A DNA stretch of 37,509 nucleotides from an uncultured Spirochaetaceae bacterium (GCA_902799665.1 CADCBK010000028.1:1-37509), one strand, 5' to 3'; numbered from the stretch's first letter, positions 1 through 9,067 are shown. Numbers and translations: made by a program. Notes: generated from the letters alone by a model not told the origin.

Positions 1-540
1 AAAGCCGGCGCGGGAAAATATGTTTTCACTCCATACAAAAACTATCAGATTCAAAAAGAATGCCTTCTTTGCGTTGACAGCACGCTTGAGGATGTGTGGG
101 GAGAAAAGTTAGGGAGCGAAAGGAATTTTTATTTTACGCTAAAAAACGATTATATAAAAATACAAAGCGCGAGCGTGAATGGCGCGCCTTTAGACGAAGA
201 AAAGTTGACTGAAGTTCATATCGATCCAGAAGCGCCTTTTTGCGTGAAAATCGTTTTTTCAAAATTTCTTGACCAAAAGGCGCTTCAGGGAATAAAGAGC
301 GCGATAAGGCTTGAAAGCGCTTTTCCCTTGTCGCTTGAAAGTCCAAAACTGGATTCCATACAAATAATCAGCGCGGCTTCGATTGAGTTCACATATTCAA
401 ACCTTAAGGCGGCCCTTGTTGGCGAGGATTGCGTTTACAAGCTTTGCGCAAAGGGCGGAGAAAACTTTATTTTTGACGCGCAAAACGAATATTTAAAGGA
501 GGACAAATGCTTTTACATAAGCGCGAGGAAAAAGAATTAA
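1..540 (+). CDS. C-terminal part of an Ig-like (SbsA/Big_5-type) envelope protein, 5' truncated by the window
   Basis: The reading frame is open from base 1, so the true start lies outside the window; about 179 residues are visible. The first visible residues (YVFTPYKNYQIQ followed by DSTLEDVWGEKL) resemble the last strands of an SbsA-type Ig-like domain, where a 'Y.i.i...v.D..Gn.l' pattern precedes the closing strand. The rest looks like another beta-rich segment ('CVKIVFSKFLD'). No catalytic motif is visible. The gene overlaps the next one by 34 nt, and the AAGGAGG ribosome binding site of that gene lies inside it, so the two are probably co-translated parts of one operon leading into the RND permeases. 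Its role is inferred from context only: an exported structural or partner protein. It could be a paralogue of the following lipoprotein. Confidence 0.6.
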   Translation, partial: KAGAGKYVFTPYKNYQIQKECLLCVDSTLEDVWGEKLGSERNFYFTLKNDYIKIQSASVNGAPLDEEKLTEVHIDPEAPFCVKIVFSKFLDQKALQGIKSAIRLESAFPLSLESPKLDSIQIISAASIEFTYSNLKAALVGEDCVYKLCAKGGENFIFDAQNEYLKEDKCFYISARKKN

Positions 541-2081
541 GGGAAAGAAAAGCTTTGCGGTTTTTGAAGAGGGCCGCCTTTTTTGGGCTTGCGTTTTTGA
601 TTGCAACGCTGGGCCAGTCATGCGCCGACCGCTTTTTTCCTGAGTTTGAGGCGCTGGACGCGTATTTGGACGGAAACAAGGCGGTAGTCGTGTTTTCAGC
701 CCAGGCGGAGCCAAGCAGCGCGATGAAGAATTTTTTGTTCGCGCAAGACGAGCGTGAAATTGACGGAAAGCTTTCGTTTGACGGAAATAAAATGCAATTC
801 ATTCCAAAAGAAGCGATAAGCGAAAACCACAGCTACAAAATAGTCGTTTATTCAGGCGTTCAAGATGTTGATGGAAACACATTGCAAAAAAATTTTAAGA
901 AAATCATTCACACAAAGGCAGACCTCTCGCCTCCGCTAGTCTTAAAAATAAAGGCGCTTGAGGAAAACGCAAGCCGAATGAAAGGGCTTGAAATCGCTTT
1001 TGACAAGCCGATTGACCAAAAATCATTTATGGAAAGCTTTTCAATCTCGCCTGCGGCCGACTATTACGTTAATTGGAGCGAGGACAAAAAGACTGCCGAA
1101 ATTTTATTCAAGTCCAGCCTTTATGATAAAACGCTCTACTCTGTTAAAATACAAAAGGGCCTTAAAGACAAGCTGAACAACCTGACTGTGGACGACTATT
1201 ATTGGTCTTGGACAAACGGAAAGGACGCCGGCAAAATTGGCTTTAAGGTTTACGCTTTTGAATTTGGTCAGAACAATAAAAATGAAATTTTTGACGTTTA
1301 TGAAAACGCAGACTATTCAAAAGAAATTGAAATTGTCTTTGACAAAAAAGTTTTGGCGCAAAGCGTTTTCCAAGGAATAAAAATTGAGCCTGACTGTTCC
1401 TTTTACGTTGAAGCTGAACGTGAAAGCGAAGGCGGCTTGTGCCAAAGAGCGATAATTAAGTTCAACGAAAAGCCCAAATGGAACGTTCAGAAAACTTTGT
1501 TCATAAATGAAGACATAAAGGATTTTAGCGGATTCAGCGTTTTGCCCAGAAAAATATCAATCAAAAACAATTCCCTCCTCGCGCGTCCGCCTAAGCTTGA
1601 ATTTGTCGCGTTCAAGGTCTGCGGAAAATACAATTATCTTAGCGCCGGCGAAAACTTTAAGAGCGTTTGCTTTCCGATAGAAGACTATCCGGCTGTTTCT
1701 TTTGAAAGCCTTCCGATATATTTTGTTTTTTCAATCGCCCAGAGCTCGAAAAAAATCGACAAAAAAGCCGCCTTTGATGGCGTGTCCGTAGATTCATCTT
1801 TCGCGGGGACAATAGCGTTAAAGGGCCTTGATTCATTGGCGGAAGAAGAATTTGAAAGCTATTCGGACTTCTTTGATTTGCAGGAAACGAAAGACAGGCT
1901 GGATTCCTTAAAGGCGCAAGGCGGCGTGTGCGCGTTAAAGTATTCGGCGCTTTATAAAAACGCGGAGCGAAACGGAAAGCCAAGCCTTGGCCTGATTGAA
2001 TTTTCGGCAAGCGAAAAAGTTTTTGACGACAAAAAAAACTTTATGGAGGAAAGCGCGCGGCTTAGCTGCAACAAAATCTAG
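507..2081 (+). CDS. Putative lipoprotein with SbsA-type Ig-like domains, RND-operon partner
   Basis: The 524-residue product starts at an ATG with a strong AAGGAGG site at 496-502. A basic N-terminus is followed by a hydrophobic stretch and a possible lipobox ending in Cys at about residue 39 (LGQSC), acceptable under the loose spirochaetal lipobox rule. At least two repeats resemble Big_5/SbsA Ig-like domains: about residues 48-145, with 'VVVFSAQAEPSSAM', 'SYKIVVYSGVQDVDGN', and about 155-245, with 'LEIAFDKPIDQKSF', 'LYSVKIQKGLKDKLN'. A third begins near residue 268. The gene ends one base before the RND permease start (TAG C ATG), so translational coupling is likely. I infer a periplasm-facing or surface scaffold protein working with the transporter. 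No enzyme motif is visible. Confidence 0.65.
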   Translation: MLLHKREEKELRERKALRFLKRAAFFGLAFLIATLGQSCADRFFPEFEALDAYLDGNKAVVVFSAQAEPSSAMKNFLFAQDEREIDGKLSFDGNKMQFIPKEAISENHSYKIVVYSGVQDVDGNTLQKNFKKIIHTKADLSPPLVLKIKALEENASRMKGLEIAFDKPIDQKSFMESFSISPAADYYVNWSEDKKTAEILFKSSLYDKTLYSVKIQKGLKDKLNNLTVDDYYWSWTNGKDAGKIGFKVYAFEFGQNNKNEIFDVYENADYSKEIEIVFDKKVLAQSVFQGIKIEPDCSFYVEAERESEGGLCQRAIIKFNEKPKWNVQKTLFINEDIKDFSGFSVLPRKISIKNNSLLARPPKLEFVAFKVCGKYNYLSAGENFKSVCFPIEDYPAVSFESLPIYFVFSIAQSSKKIDKKAAFDGVSVDSSFAGTIALKGLDSLAEEEFESYSDFFDLQETKDRLDSLKAQGGVCALKYSALYKNAERNGKPSLGLIEFSASEKVFDDKKNFMEESARLSCNKI

Positions 2082-2082
2082 C

Positions 2083-3123
2083 ATGAATAAATTGATTCAA
2101 TATTCAATAAAACATCCAATCTCTGTCCTTATGTATTTTTGCCTTGTGATTTTTTTAGGCGCTGTCTCGCCTTTTTTGCTAAACGTAAATTTTCTTCCCG
2201 ACGCTAGCGAGCGTTTTATAATGGTTGACGCTCCCTACCAAGGCGCGCGGGCTAAAGAAATCCGGCGGCTTGTCGCCATTCCTTTGGAAGAAAGCCTTTC
2301 AAGCTTAAAGGGCGTAAAAAACATTGAGTCGATTTCGCGGGACGGCCGCGCCCTTGTCAAAGTTGAATTGAAGTGGAACGTTGACATTGACCTTGCCTTG
2401 CTTGAAGCAAGGGCGCTTTTGGATGCCGCCGCCGATTCTTTGCCACAAGACTGTCCAAAGCCTTCGGCGCAAAAAAAGCCTGAAAGCGAATCGATGGCCA
2501 TAAGAATTCTTGTTCTTCCAAAAGACGAAAACATTTCCAAGGCAAGCTCCTTCGTGAACAACGAGCTAAAAGGGAGGCTTTTGGCGCTTGACGAGTGCGG
2601 CGGCGTAAAGACAAGCGGACTTGTTGAGCGCGAGATAGTCATTGAAGTGGATTCAAACTTGTCGTCTTATTACGGCCTGTCGCTTGAACAAATAGCGCAA
2701 GAGATTAGCCTTTCCAATTTTGACTACCCCGCCGGAAGCGTTTTGGACGGAGAGAACGATCTTATGCTTAAGACAGAGGGCGCCTTTAAATCTTTTGACG
2801 ACATTCTTGACACAAGCCTGAACAGCAACGAAGGGCCGCTCAAGGCTAGGCATTTGGCTAAAGTAAAAAAAGAGGACAAAGACTTTGACTCTTTTTGCCA
2901 TTACAATGGCGAGCGCTGCGTTTCTTTGCAAGTTTTTTGCAAAAAAGGAAAAAATCCTTTAAGGCTTTCAAGGAAAATCAAGGAAACAGTCAAGCAAGCC
3001 AACGAGGAAAAGCCAAACTATGAATTGATAATTCAAGACGACTGTTCAAAAGAAATAATGGGAACGGTCAAAAACTTAGCGATAAACTCGCTTCGCCTTC
3101 TTTTTGTTGCTTTTCTTTTTTAA
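2083..3123 (+). CDS. RND-family efflux permease 1, N-terminal fragment (frameshifted)
   Basis: This 346-residue fragment is the N-terminal third of an AcrB/HAE-type RND permease of the inner membrane. The ATG at 2083, one base after the preceding stop, is preferred over an upstream in-frame start because the family's N-terminus begins there: a short amphipathic segment, TM1 (about residues 14-32), then the periplasmic porter domain. Family landmarks include 'APYQGARAKEI', 'PLEESLSSLKGV' and 'LPQDCPKPS'. The frame stops at TAA 3121-3123 exactly where TM2 should begin ('LRLLFVAFLF'). Translation continues perfectly in the next frame from 3122 (NSVKMSLSIAAVIPFSLL). Deleting one T from the T6 run at 3116-3121 restores one protein of about 944 residues. 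It is either a real mutation, a phase-variable tract, or a sequencing error. Confidence 0.8.
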   Translation: MNKLIQYSIKHPISVLMYFCLVIFLGAVSPFLLNVNFLPDASERFIMVDAPYQGARAKEIRRLVAIPLEESLSSLKGVKNIESISRDGRALVKVELKWNVDIDLALLEARALLDAAADSLPQDCPKPSAQKKPESESMAIRILVLPKDENISKASSFVNNELKGRLLALDECGGVKTSGLVEREIVIEVDSNLSSYYGLSLEQIAQEISLSNFDYPAGSVLDGENDLMLKTEGAFKSFDDILDTSLNSNEGPLKARHLAKVKKEDKDFDSFCHYNGERCVSLQVFCKKGKNPLRLSRKIKETVKQANEEKPNYELIIQDDCSKEIMGTVKNLAINSLRLLFVAFLF

Positions 3124-4918
3124 TTCGGTGAAAATGTCGCTGTCAATAGCGGCTGTAATTCCTTTTAGCCTCTTGTTCACTTGCGCGGTTCTTCTTGCGC
3201 TAAAAAGGAGCCTGAACATAATTTCCATTTCGGGGATGACAATTTGCCTGGGAATGATTGTCGACAACAGCATCGTCGCGCTTGAAAGCGCTTGCGATAA
3301 AAAAATCGACGCGGCCTTTTTGGACGTCCGGCTTTCAAACGTCGCGTCGACAGTCACAAGCGCGATAGTCTTTCTTCCGCTTTTATTTATCGGCGGAATT
3401 ATCGGCGAGCTGTTTTTGGATTTGGCGATAAGCGTCGCGTCGGGCCTTTTGTTTTCTCTTTTCTATTCGTTTTCCGCGCTGCCCGCGCTTTGCGTCCTTT
3501 TCTTGAGGGAAGATGTAAAGAAATGCAAATGCAGGTCTTTTCCATTGTTGGAGGAAAGATTGGCGAAAGTCTTGCGAAAGACGAACAAAATAAGGTTTTT
3601 GTGCCCCGCCCTTGCGCTGGCCTTTACAATCCTTTCGCTTTTGGCGATGCTTGGACTTAAAAAGGAAATGCAAGAGAAAACGCGCGAAAAGTTTTTTTGC
3701 GAGAAAATCGTTTTTCCCTGCGGCGCTGACTTAAAGCTTGTGGAAAGCAAGGCAAAAGCGCTTTCTTGCAGGATAAAGGAGGCGCAAGGGGTAAAAAACG
3801 TTTTTTCCCAGGGCGGCGTTGAAAGGACAGACCTTAACTTTTTGGCAAACGCGGAAAACAAAAAAGAGAGCGTTTTTTTATTCATAGAGGCGGACGACAT
3901 GGAAAAATGCAAAAAGCTTGTGAAAAAAATCCTTGACAATTCAGGCTTTTCGTATTCAGAGATTGAGAGGCGGGACTTGATATCGGAACGGCTAGAAATC
4001 TCAAACAATTTTTTGTTTTCCGCCGAAGACGATGACGTTGACAGGTTTTGGGCCGGCTGCGAAAAGGCTTTTAACGGCGGCTTTAGCCCCAATGAGATTT
4101 CAATGCAAAAAATTTTTAAGGCGGACAAAAAGCAAATGGAAAGGCTTAAGCTTTCGCCTTACGAGCTTTCGCAAATTTTAAGGCGGGCGCTAAATGGCGC
4201 GGCGGCCTCGTCGTATTGCGAAAACGGACTTGAAATTCCAATGACTGTCAAATTTAAGAAAAACGAGTATTCGGCGCAAGAGAAGCTTGGCTCGATGAAC
4301 GCGCTTTTAGGCTCTTCCCCTGTCGCTCTTTCGTCGCTTGGCGAATGGTCGGAAAAAGCGGAAGAGGCCGCGCTTTTTAGGTTGAACGGAAAGGATTCGA
4401 AAGTCATTGACAAAAAAAACGCGGCCGCCGCGCCTTTTGAGATTGCAAAGCGCCTTGTCTCTTTAAAAAGCCAGGGGCTAAAGTCTTTGTTCCTGAACGG
4501 CGCTTTTCTTTTGGCGCTGGTTCTTGCGCTATTGTATTGCATTCTTGGCGCCCAAACGGAATCGTTAACGCTGCCCCTTTATTATTTGACTGCCGTTCCG
4601 CCGAGTTTTTTTGGAGCCGCGGCCGCTCTCTTGATTTTTGGCTCGTCGCTAAACATAAATTCAATAATAGCCTTGACGATTCTGTTCGGAAGCTCAGTTA
4701 ACAATTCGATAGTCTTGCATGAAAGCGGCGGAAAAAAAACGTCAACGGTTTTCATAACAAGCGCCACCTCCATCGCCTCTCTCTTGCCATTCGCCTTTGA
4801 TCCGCTTCAAACGAATCCCCAGAGTTCATTGTCTCTTGCGGTGGCGGGAGGCTTGGCAATGTCAGCCGCGGCCGTGTTGATTATGACGCCGAACATGCTT
4901 TATTGGAGCGGCAAATGA
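3104..4918 (+). CDS. RND-family efflux permease 1, C-terminal fragment (frameshifted)
   Basis: This carries the remainder of the same RND permease: TM2-TM6, the second porter domain, and TM7-TM12. The listed TTG start is formal; no independent ribosome binding site is evident, and the first family-like residues are in frame from 3122. The TM4 motif reads 'GMIVDNSIVALE', keeping one of the two AcrB TM4 aspartates (VDN rather than VDD). The TM10 equivalent reads 'GSSVNNSIVLHE', with Asn where AcrB has its relay Lys; I believe this VNN form occurs in other RND subfamilies. The pseudo-twofold repeat of RND proteins is visible. The stop overlaps the next permease start as ATGA (4915-4918), indicating coupling. 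Substrate unknown. Confidence 0.8.
   Translation: MLLFFFNSVKMSLSIAAVIPFSLLFTCAVLLALKRSLNIISISGMTICLGMIVDNSIVALESACDKKIDAAFLDVRLSNVASTVTSAIVFLPLLFIGGIIGELFLDLAISVASGLLFSLFYSFSALPALCVLFLREDVKKCKCRSFPLLEERLAKVLRKTNKIRFLCPALALAFTILSLLAMLGLKKEMQEKTREKFFCEKIVFPCGADLKLVESKAKALSCRIKEAQGVKNVFSQGGVERTDLNFLANAENKKESVFLFIEADDMEKCKKLVKKILDNSGFSYSEIERRDLISERLEISNNFLFSAEDDDVDRFWAGCEKAFNGGFSPNEISMQKIFKADKKQMERLKLSPYELSQILRRALNGAAASSYCENGLEIPMTVKFKKNEYSAQEKLGSMNALLGSSPVALSSLGEWSEKAEEAALFRLNGKDSKVIDKKNAAAAPFEIAKRLVSLKSQGLKSLFLNGAFLLALVLALLYCILGAQTESLTLPLYYLTAVPPSFFGAAAALLIFGSSLNINSIIALTILFGSSVNNSIVLHESGGKKTSTVFITSATSIASLLPFAFDPLQTNPQSSLSLAVAGGLAMSAAAVLIMTPNMLYWSGK
3116..3121 (+). other. T6 homopolymer at the RND frameshift
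   Basis: A run of six T follows a C and immediately precedes the premature stop. With five T the frame reads through as F-L-F-N-S-V-K-M, which fits the expected TM2 of an RND permease. The run is not unusually long for this window, and longer in-frame homopolymers occur nearby (for example a run of nine A near 4929-4937). The sequence alone cannot distinguish error, mutation, phase variation or recoding. Confidence 0.7.
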
Positions 4919-7713
4919 TTTTTAAAAGCAAAAAAAAAGCCGCCTTCGTTCTTTTTGCCATGACGCTTTTGTCCTTGTATTCCATAAAGAATATCCGCTT
5001 GTCAAGGGCGGCTCCAAGCGCTAAAGAATATTATACGGTTGAATTTGAATGGTTCGGCATGGACGCGCAAAGAATGGAAAAAGAAGTCGCGATTCCCTTT
5101 GAGGAAAAGGCGGCGAAGCTTCCCCGCTTGCTTGCGGCGTCGTCCGTTTGCGAAAGGTCCAACTGCGTGACAAGCCTAGTGTTTGAAAAAGGAAAGCGGC
5201 CTGCCCTAAGCCTTGTGTCTGACGCCGCTGACGAAATAAAAAGAAGCCTTCCCAATGACGTCCAAAATCCTAGAATTTACGCGGCGGCCCAAGACTCAAA
5301 ATTCGTTTTTTGCGCGGCCTTTGACAAAGGAGCTTTTTCGTACGAAGAAATAAAAAGCCGCCTCTTGCAAGAGCTAAAGGGAATCAACGGCGTGAGCCAG
5401 GCTCGGCTTTCAGGCGGCGAAGGCCGCGAGATTCACATTGCCTTTGACGATAAAGCTCTTGACAAGAGAGGCGTTCTGCCCTGGGACTTGGCTAAAACGC
5501 TTCGGGAAAGCCAGGCTGGCTTTTTGGACGGAAATAATGTTCACTACGAAGAAAAAATTGAAAGCCTAGAGGCCATGGAAAAGGCGCTAGGGCCGCTTAA
5601 ATTGGGCCTGGCATCGGAAGGTCTTCAAAGAAAAGAAAGCGTTGTCCGCGTAAATGGCAAGGAGAGCCTTGTCCTTAGCCTAAAAAGCTCCGACGAAAGC
5701 AAGAACATGGCCATATCAAAAAAAGCCCGTAAAATCATTAAGGAAAGGCTTGGCGGAAAAAGCGGCTGGACGATTGTTTACGACAACGGCTTGGAGCAGG
5801 AAAAATCGCTAAAAAGGATAGCCGCCGCTTTTTTTGAAACTTTGGGGGCGCTGACGTTTGCCGTCTGGCTTTTCTTTAGGTCAAAAAGGGCCACTTCTTT
5901 AGCCCTAGCCTTTTGCGCCGCGGACAGCCTTTTTACGGCGGCGGTCTTTTCGGCTTTGAACATTCCCTTGGACTCGGCCACAATAAGCGGCCTGACGATT
6001 TCTTTGGGCCTTATGTGCGACGCGGCCCTTTACGTCCTTGACGACTGCCAAACCTCGCCCAAAGCCTTGATTGCCTGCGCCCTTACTACGGCGGCCTCCA
6101 TTTTGCCGCTGGCCGCGTTGGAAACGCTTGTTCCAGGCGTAAAATCCATGTCAATCGCTTGCGCTGTCTCAATAGGCCTTTCGTGCGTCTTGGCCCTTGT
6201 CTTCCTTCCCGCGTTCACAAACACATCAAAAAGAAGGAACGCGGCTAGAAACCCTCTTAACTTGTATGATTTTTCAGACAGCAAGCTTAGAAAGTTTCTC
6301 AACTTGTCTAAAATTTTATACTTTTTGCCCTTTGTTTTATTCGTTTTGCTTCCAAAAAACCTTCAGCCAATGGATTTGGACGGCGCGATTTACGCCCAAG
6401 CGGAATTTAACCCGGAAAAGCGCATGGATCTTGTCGACAAGGAGATTGGCGGCCTGGTAAAAAAATTGACTGAGCAAAAGGGCGTAAAGCATGTTAAAAG
6501 CGAGGCTAAGAGAGGCCGGGCGGAAATCCAAATCATCCTTAAAAGCCATTCAGACAAAAAAAGAGTCTTGGCGTTTTTGCAAGGCGAAAAAAGCGTCGGC
6601 TCAGGCTTTCTCTACGCTCCCCTAGTTCCGTCAAAAAGAAATTTGGCGCAAAAAATGCAAATCGCGGTTTTGGGGGAAGATTCCGGGCTTTGCAAAAAAA
6701 TCGCAAAAGAGGCCGCTCGGGTCTTGCAGGAACAGAATGGCGCGCTTTTTCAAGTCATCCTTAACTTCAAGGAAGACGAAGACGTTTTTGTCGCAAGGCC
6801 TAAAAAAGACCTTTTAAGGAAGCGCTCAACAAGCGCGAGCGACGCCTCTTATTTTTTGCGCTGGAACCTCTTTGGCCCTGTCGCGCTAAAGGTTTGGGCG
6901 CTTGGCCTGCAAACGGACGCTCGTCTTGGAAACGGACGGCTCGCCTTTGAAAATGGCGCGTCGATAGAGGACGTGAAGAAACTTTGCCTCAAAGAGGCTC
7001 CCCTTTACAGCCTCTTTGACTTTTCTAAGGAAAAAAGGCCCGAAAGAATTTTCAGAAAGGATTCAAAGCGGGCGGCCTTTTTTACCGTGGAAACGCGGAC
7101 CGGGAATTCTGGAAAAGCATTTAAAAGCGTAAAAGCCGCGCTAAAAAAAATCGAATTGCCTGACGGATATTATTTTTCATGGCCAAAGGAATACGAGTCA
7201 ATGCCAGAAAGCTACGCCAAAATTTTCGCGGCGTTTTTGGTGGGCGCGGCGGCGATATTCTTTCTTGTGGCCGCCCAAAGCGAAAGGATTTTTGAAGCCC
7301 TTTTGGTGTTGGCTAATGTTCCGATTTCCCTTTCTTTGCCCCTGTTATTGCGCTGCGTTTCGCTTTCGCCATTGACGCTGGGCGACGCGGTCGGCATGGC
7401 TTTTATATCAGGCCTTAGCGTGAACAACGCCTTGTACATATTGGCGGAGCGAAAGGCAGGTGAAAAACGCGGCGCCTTTCTTGCGGCAAGGAGGCTTTCA
7501 AAAAGCGTCTTGTCTTCGTGCGCGACTACGCTTGTGGCCAGCGTTCCGGTAATGCTTTCGGGCCTTTCGTTCGCGGCGGACGCGGCCTTCTTTATGTTTT
7601 TTGGGAGCGCGGCCTCGGTCTTTTCGGGCTTGACATGCTTTCCGTACGCGCTTGAAAAAGCGGAAAAAAAAGGGCCGTCCAAAAATGGACAGCCCGATAA
7701 AAGCGTTGGCTAA
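4915..7713 (+). CDS. RND-family efflux permease 2
   Basis: A 932-residue RND permease homologous in layout to the preceding one. The ATG at 4915 overlaps the previous stop (ATGA) and is preferred over a TTG four codons upstream. TM1 is near residues 8-25, followed by porter-domain landmarks 'VEFEWFGMDAQRMEKEV' and 'IPFEEKAAKLPRLLA'. TM4 reads 'GLMCDAALYVLDD' and TM10 'GLSVNNALYILAE', so the AcrB Asp-Asp pair is reduced to one Asp and the TM10 Lys is Asn. At about 930 residues it is somewhat short for the family. Twin permeases in one operon recall MdtB/MdtC heteromers, but here Ig-like proteins lie upstream and no adaptor (HlyD/MFP) or TolC gene is in view. The 3' end carries the terminator of the convergent uraA gene. 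Confidence 0.85.
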   Translation: MIFKSKKKAAFVLFAMTLLSLYSIKNIRLSRAAPSAKEYYTVEFEWFGMDAQRMEKEVAIPFEEKAAKLPRLLAASSVCERSNCVTSLVFEKGKRPALSLVSDAADEIKRSLPNDVQNPRIYAAAQDSKFVFCAAFDKGAFSYEEIKSRLLQELKGINGVSQARLSGGEGREIHIAFDDKALDKRGVLPWDLAKTLRESQAGFLDGNNVHYEEKIESLEAMEKALGPLKLGLASEGLQRKESVVRVNGKESLVLSLKSSDESKNMAISKKARKIIKERLGGKSGWTIVYDNGLEQEKSLKRIAAAFFETLGALTFAVWLFFRSKRATSLALAFCAADSLFTAAVFSALNIPLDSATISGLTISLGLMCDAALYVLDDCQTSPKALIACALTTAASILPLAALETLVPGVKSMSIACAVSIGLSCVLALVFLPAFTNTSKRRNAARNPLNLYDFSDSKLRKFLNLSKILYFLPFVLFVLLPKNLQPMDLDGAIYAQAEFNPEKRMDLVDKEIGGLVKKLTEQKGVKHVKSEAKRGRAEIQIILKSHSDKKRVLAFLQGEKSVGSGFLYAPLVPSKRNLAQKMQIAVLGEDSGLCKKIAKEAARVLQEQNGALFQVILNFKEDEDVFVARPKKDLLRKRSTSASDASYFLRWNLFGPVALKVWALGLQTDARLGNGRLAFENGASIEDVKKLCLKEAPLYSLFDFSKEKRPERIFRKDSKRAAFFTVETRTGNSGKAFKSVKAALKKIELPDGYYFSWPKEYESMPESYAKIFAAFLVGAAAIFFLVAAQSERIFEALLVLANVPISLSLPLLLRCVSLSPLTLGDAVGMAFISGLSVNNALYILAERKAGEKRGAFLAARRLSKSVLSSCATTLVASVPVMLSGLSFAADAAFFMFFGSAASVFSGLTCFPYALEKAEKKGPSKNGQPDKSVG
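7664..7695 (-). terminator. Rho-independent terminator of uraA, inside the RND 3' coding end
   Basis: Read on the minus strand, GGGCTGTCC pairs with GGACGGCCC (one mismatch) around a six-base loop and is followed by eight T. The arms are 7687-7695 and 7672-7680, with the A8 tract at 7664-7671 on the plus strand. It begins 25 bases past the uraA stop and lies wholly within the last codons of the convergent RND gene. Confidence 0.8.
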
Positions 7714-7719
7714 AAAAGC

Positions 7720-9033
7720 TTATTGAAGCTCGCCGCTTTTGTTCTTGGGAATGATAAGGTTGAGCAAGATTCCCACGACCGTGGCCAAAGCGACGCCGCC
7801 AAGCGAGAACTTGAAGCTTTTTACCATAAATGTCAAGGCGCCGCCGCCGATTCCGATTACCATGATGACAGAAGAAATCGTAAGGTTCCTCTTTTCCTGG
7901 TAGTCAACGCCGGCGTCGACCAAAGTTCTAAGGCCGCTGGAAGCGATGAGGCCGTAAAGGAGCGTGCAGATTCCGCCCAAAACCGGAGTCGGAATCGTTT
8001 GGATTACCGCGCCGAATTTTTGGCAGAACGAAAGGATTACCGCGATTACGGCGGCTCCTCCGATTACCCAAACCGAGTAAACTTTTGTGATTGCCATGAC
8101 GCCGATGTTTTCGCCGTATGTTGTGTTCGGCGGGCCTCCCCAAAGGGCAGCCCAAGCGGTCGCCACGCCGTCTCCAAGCAAGGTGCGGTGTAGTCCCGGG
8201 TCCTTGTAAAAGTCAGTTCCGACAACCTTGCTTGTCGTGAGCGTGTCGCCCATGTGCTCGCAAATTGTGGAGATTGAAACGATGACGAATGTCAAGATTG
8301 GAACAAGGCCAAACTGAGGCGCCTGCCAAAAGTAGTTTCCCGCTTCGTTGATTTTAAGGAACGGAAGCGCGAACCACTTGGCTTCCTGGACTGCGGAAAA
8401 ATCAATCAAATGGTAGGCCGGGAAAAAGCAGCCCATGATCAAGGTGAAAAGATAGCCGCCGACAAGGCCAATCAGAATTGAAAGCGTGTTGAAAAAGCCC
8501 TTTAGGAAAATCGTCGCGAAAACCGCGATGGCAAGCGTCACGGCGGCGATGCTTAGGGCGACCAAAGAATATTCGTTGTTCAAGTAAAAGGCTTCGTTTA
8601 CAGCCGTCGGGGCAAGCGACATTCCGATTACGATGATTACCGAGCCGATGACCACAGGCGGAAGCGCCGCGTCAATCCATTTCTTTCCGGCAAAGCGGAT
8701 GATAAGGGCGACAATCGCGTAGAAAATTCCCGCGAAAATCGCTCCGCCCATCGCGTACGGAACTCCGTACTCCTTTCCGACGGCGATCAAGGCCGGAATA
8801 AAAGCGAACGACGAGCCTAAAAAAGCCGGAACCTTGGCTCCTGTAATCAAAATGTACAAGAGCGTTCCCGTTCCGGCCGTAAACAAGGCTGTTGAAGTGC
8901 TCAAGCCCGTCAAAATCGGAACCAAGATTGTGGCTCCGAACATCGCGAACACATGCTGGAAGCTTAGCGGAATCCATTTTGCCAAAGGCGGCTTGTCGCC
9001 AGGCATAAGGACGCTGGAATTGCTTTCTGCCAT
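7720..9033 (-). CDS. uraA: Uracil permease, NCS2 (UraA/PyrP) family
   Basis: The 437-residue product is an inner-membrane nucleobase:cation symporter of the NCS2 family, which imports uracil for pyrimidine salvage. Recognisable landmarks are the N-terminal 'WIPLSFQHVFAMFGATILVP', 'GSSFAFIPAL', the TM8 region with 'ISTICEHMGD' (the acidic and His residues near the substrate site in this family), and 'GGPPNTTYGENIGV' just before TM10. The rest is consistent with the 14-TM gate/core fold and length matches the family. An AAGGAG site lies 6 nt before the ATG. It is a single-gene unit, divergent from the carboxypeptidase gene, with its own terminator. No pyrimidine attenuator is visible in the short leader. 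A xanthine substrate is less likely given the UraA-like motifs. Confidence 0.93.
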   Translation of the reverse strand: MAESNSSVLMPGDKPPLAKWIPLSFQHVFAMFGATILVPILTGLSTSTALFTAGTGTLLYILITGAKVPAFLGSSFAFIPALIAVGKEYGVPYAMGGAIFAGIFYAIVALIIRFAGKKWIDAALPPVVIGSVIIVIGMSLAPTAVNEAFYLNNEYSLVALSIAAVTLAIAVFATIFLKGFFNTLSILIGLVGGYLFTLIMGCFFPAYHLIDFSAVQEAKWFALPFLKINEAGNYFWQAPQFGLVPILTFVIVSISTICEHMGDTLTTSKVVGTDFYKDPGLHRTLLGDGVATAWAALWGGPPNTTYGENIGVMAITKVYSVWVIGGAAVIAVILSFCQKFGAVIQTIPTPVLGGICTLLYGLIASSGLRTLVDAGVDYQEKRNLTISSVIMVIGIGGGALTFMVKSFKFSLGGVALATVVGILLNLIIPKNKSGELQ

Positions 9034-9061
9034 AATAACTCCTTTTTGATTGAATTGACGA

Positions 9062-9067
9062 ATTATA
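9062..9067 (-). promoter_or_regulatory. Possible -10 element of uraA
   Basis: TATAAT on the minus strand (GCGCTATAATTCG), about 29 bases before the uraA start. The -35 at 17-bp spacing reads TAGCAT, a poor match, so the assignment is weak. Confidence 0.35.

Noticed and set aside
3463..4128. Minus-strand 221-codon open frame inside the RND gene
   Set aside because: Antisense to conserved RND sequence, Ser/Phe-rich, no start signals; a codon-bias shadow.
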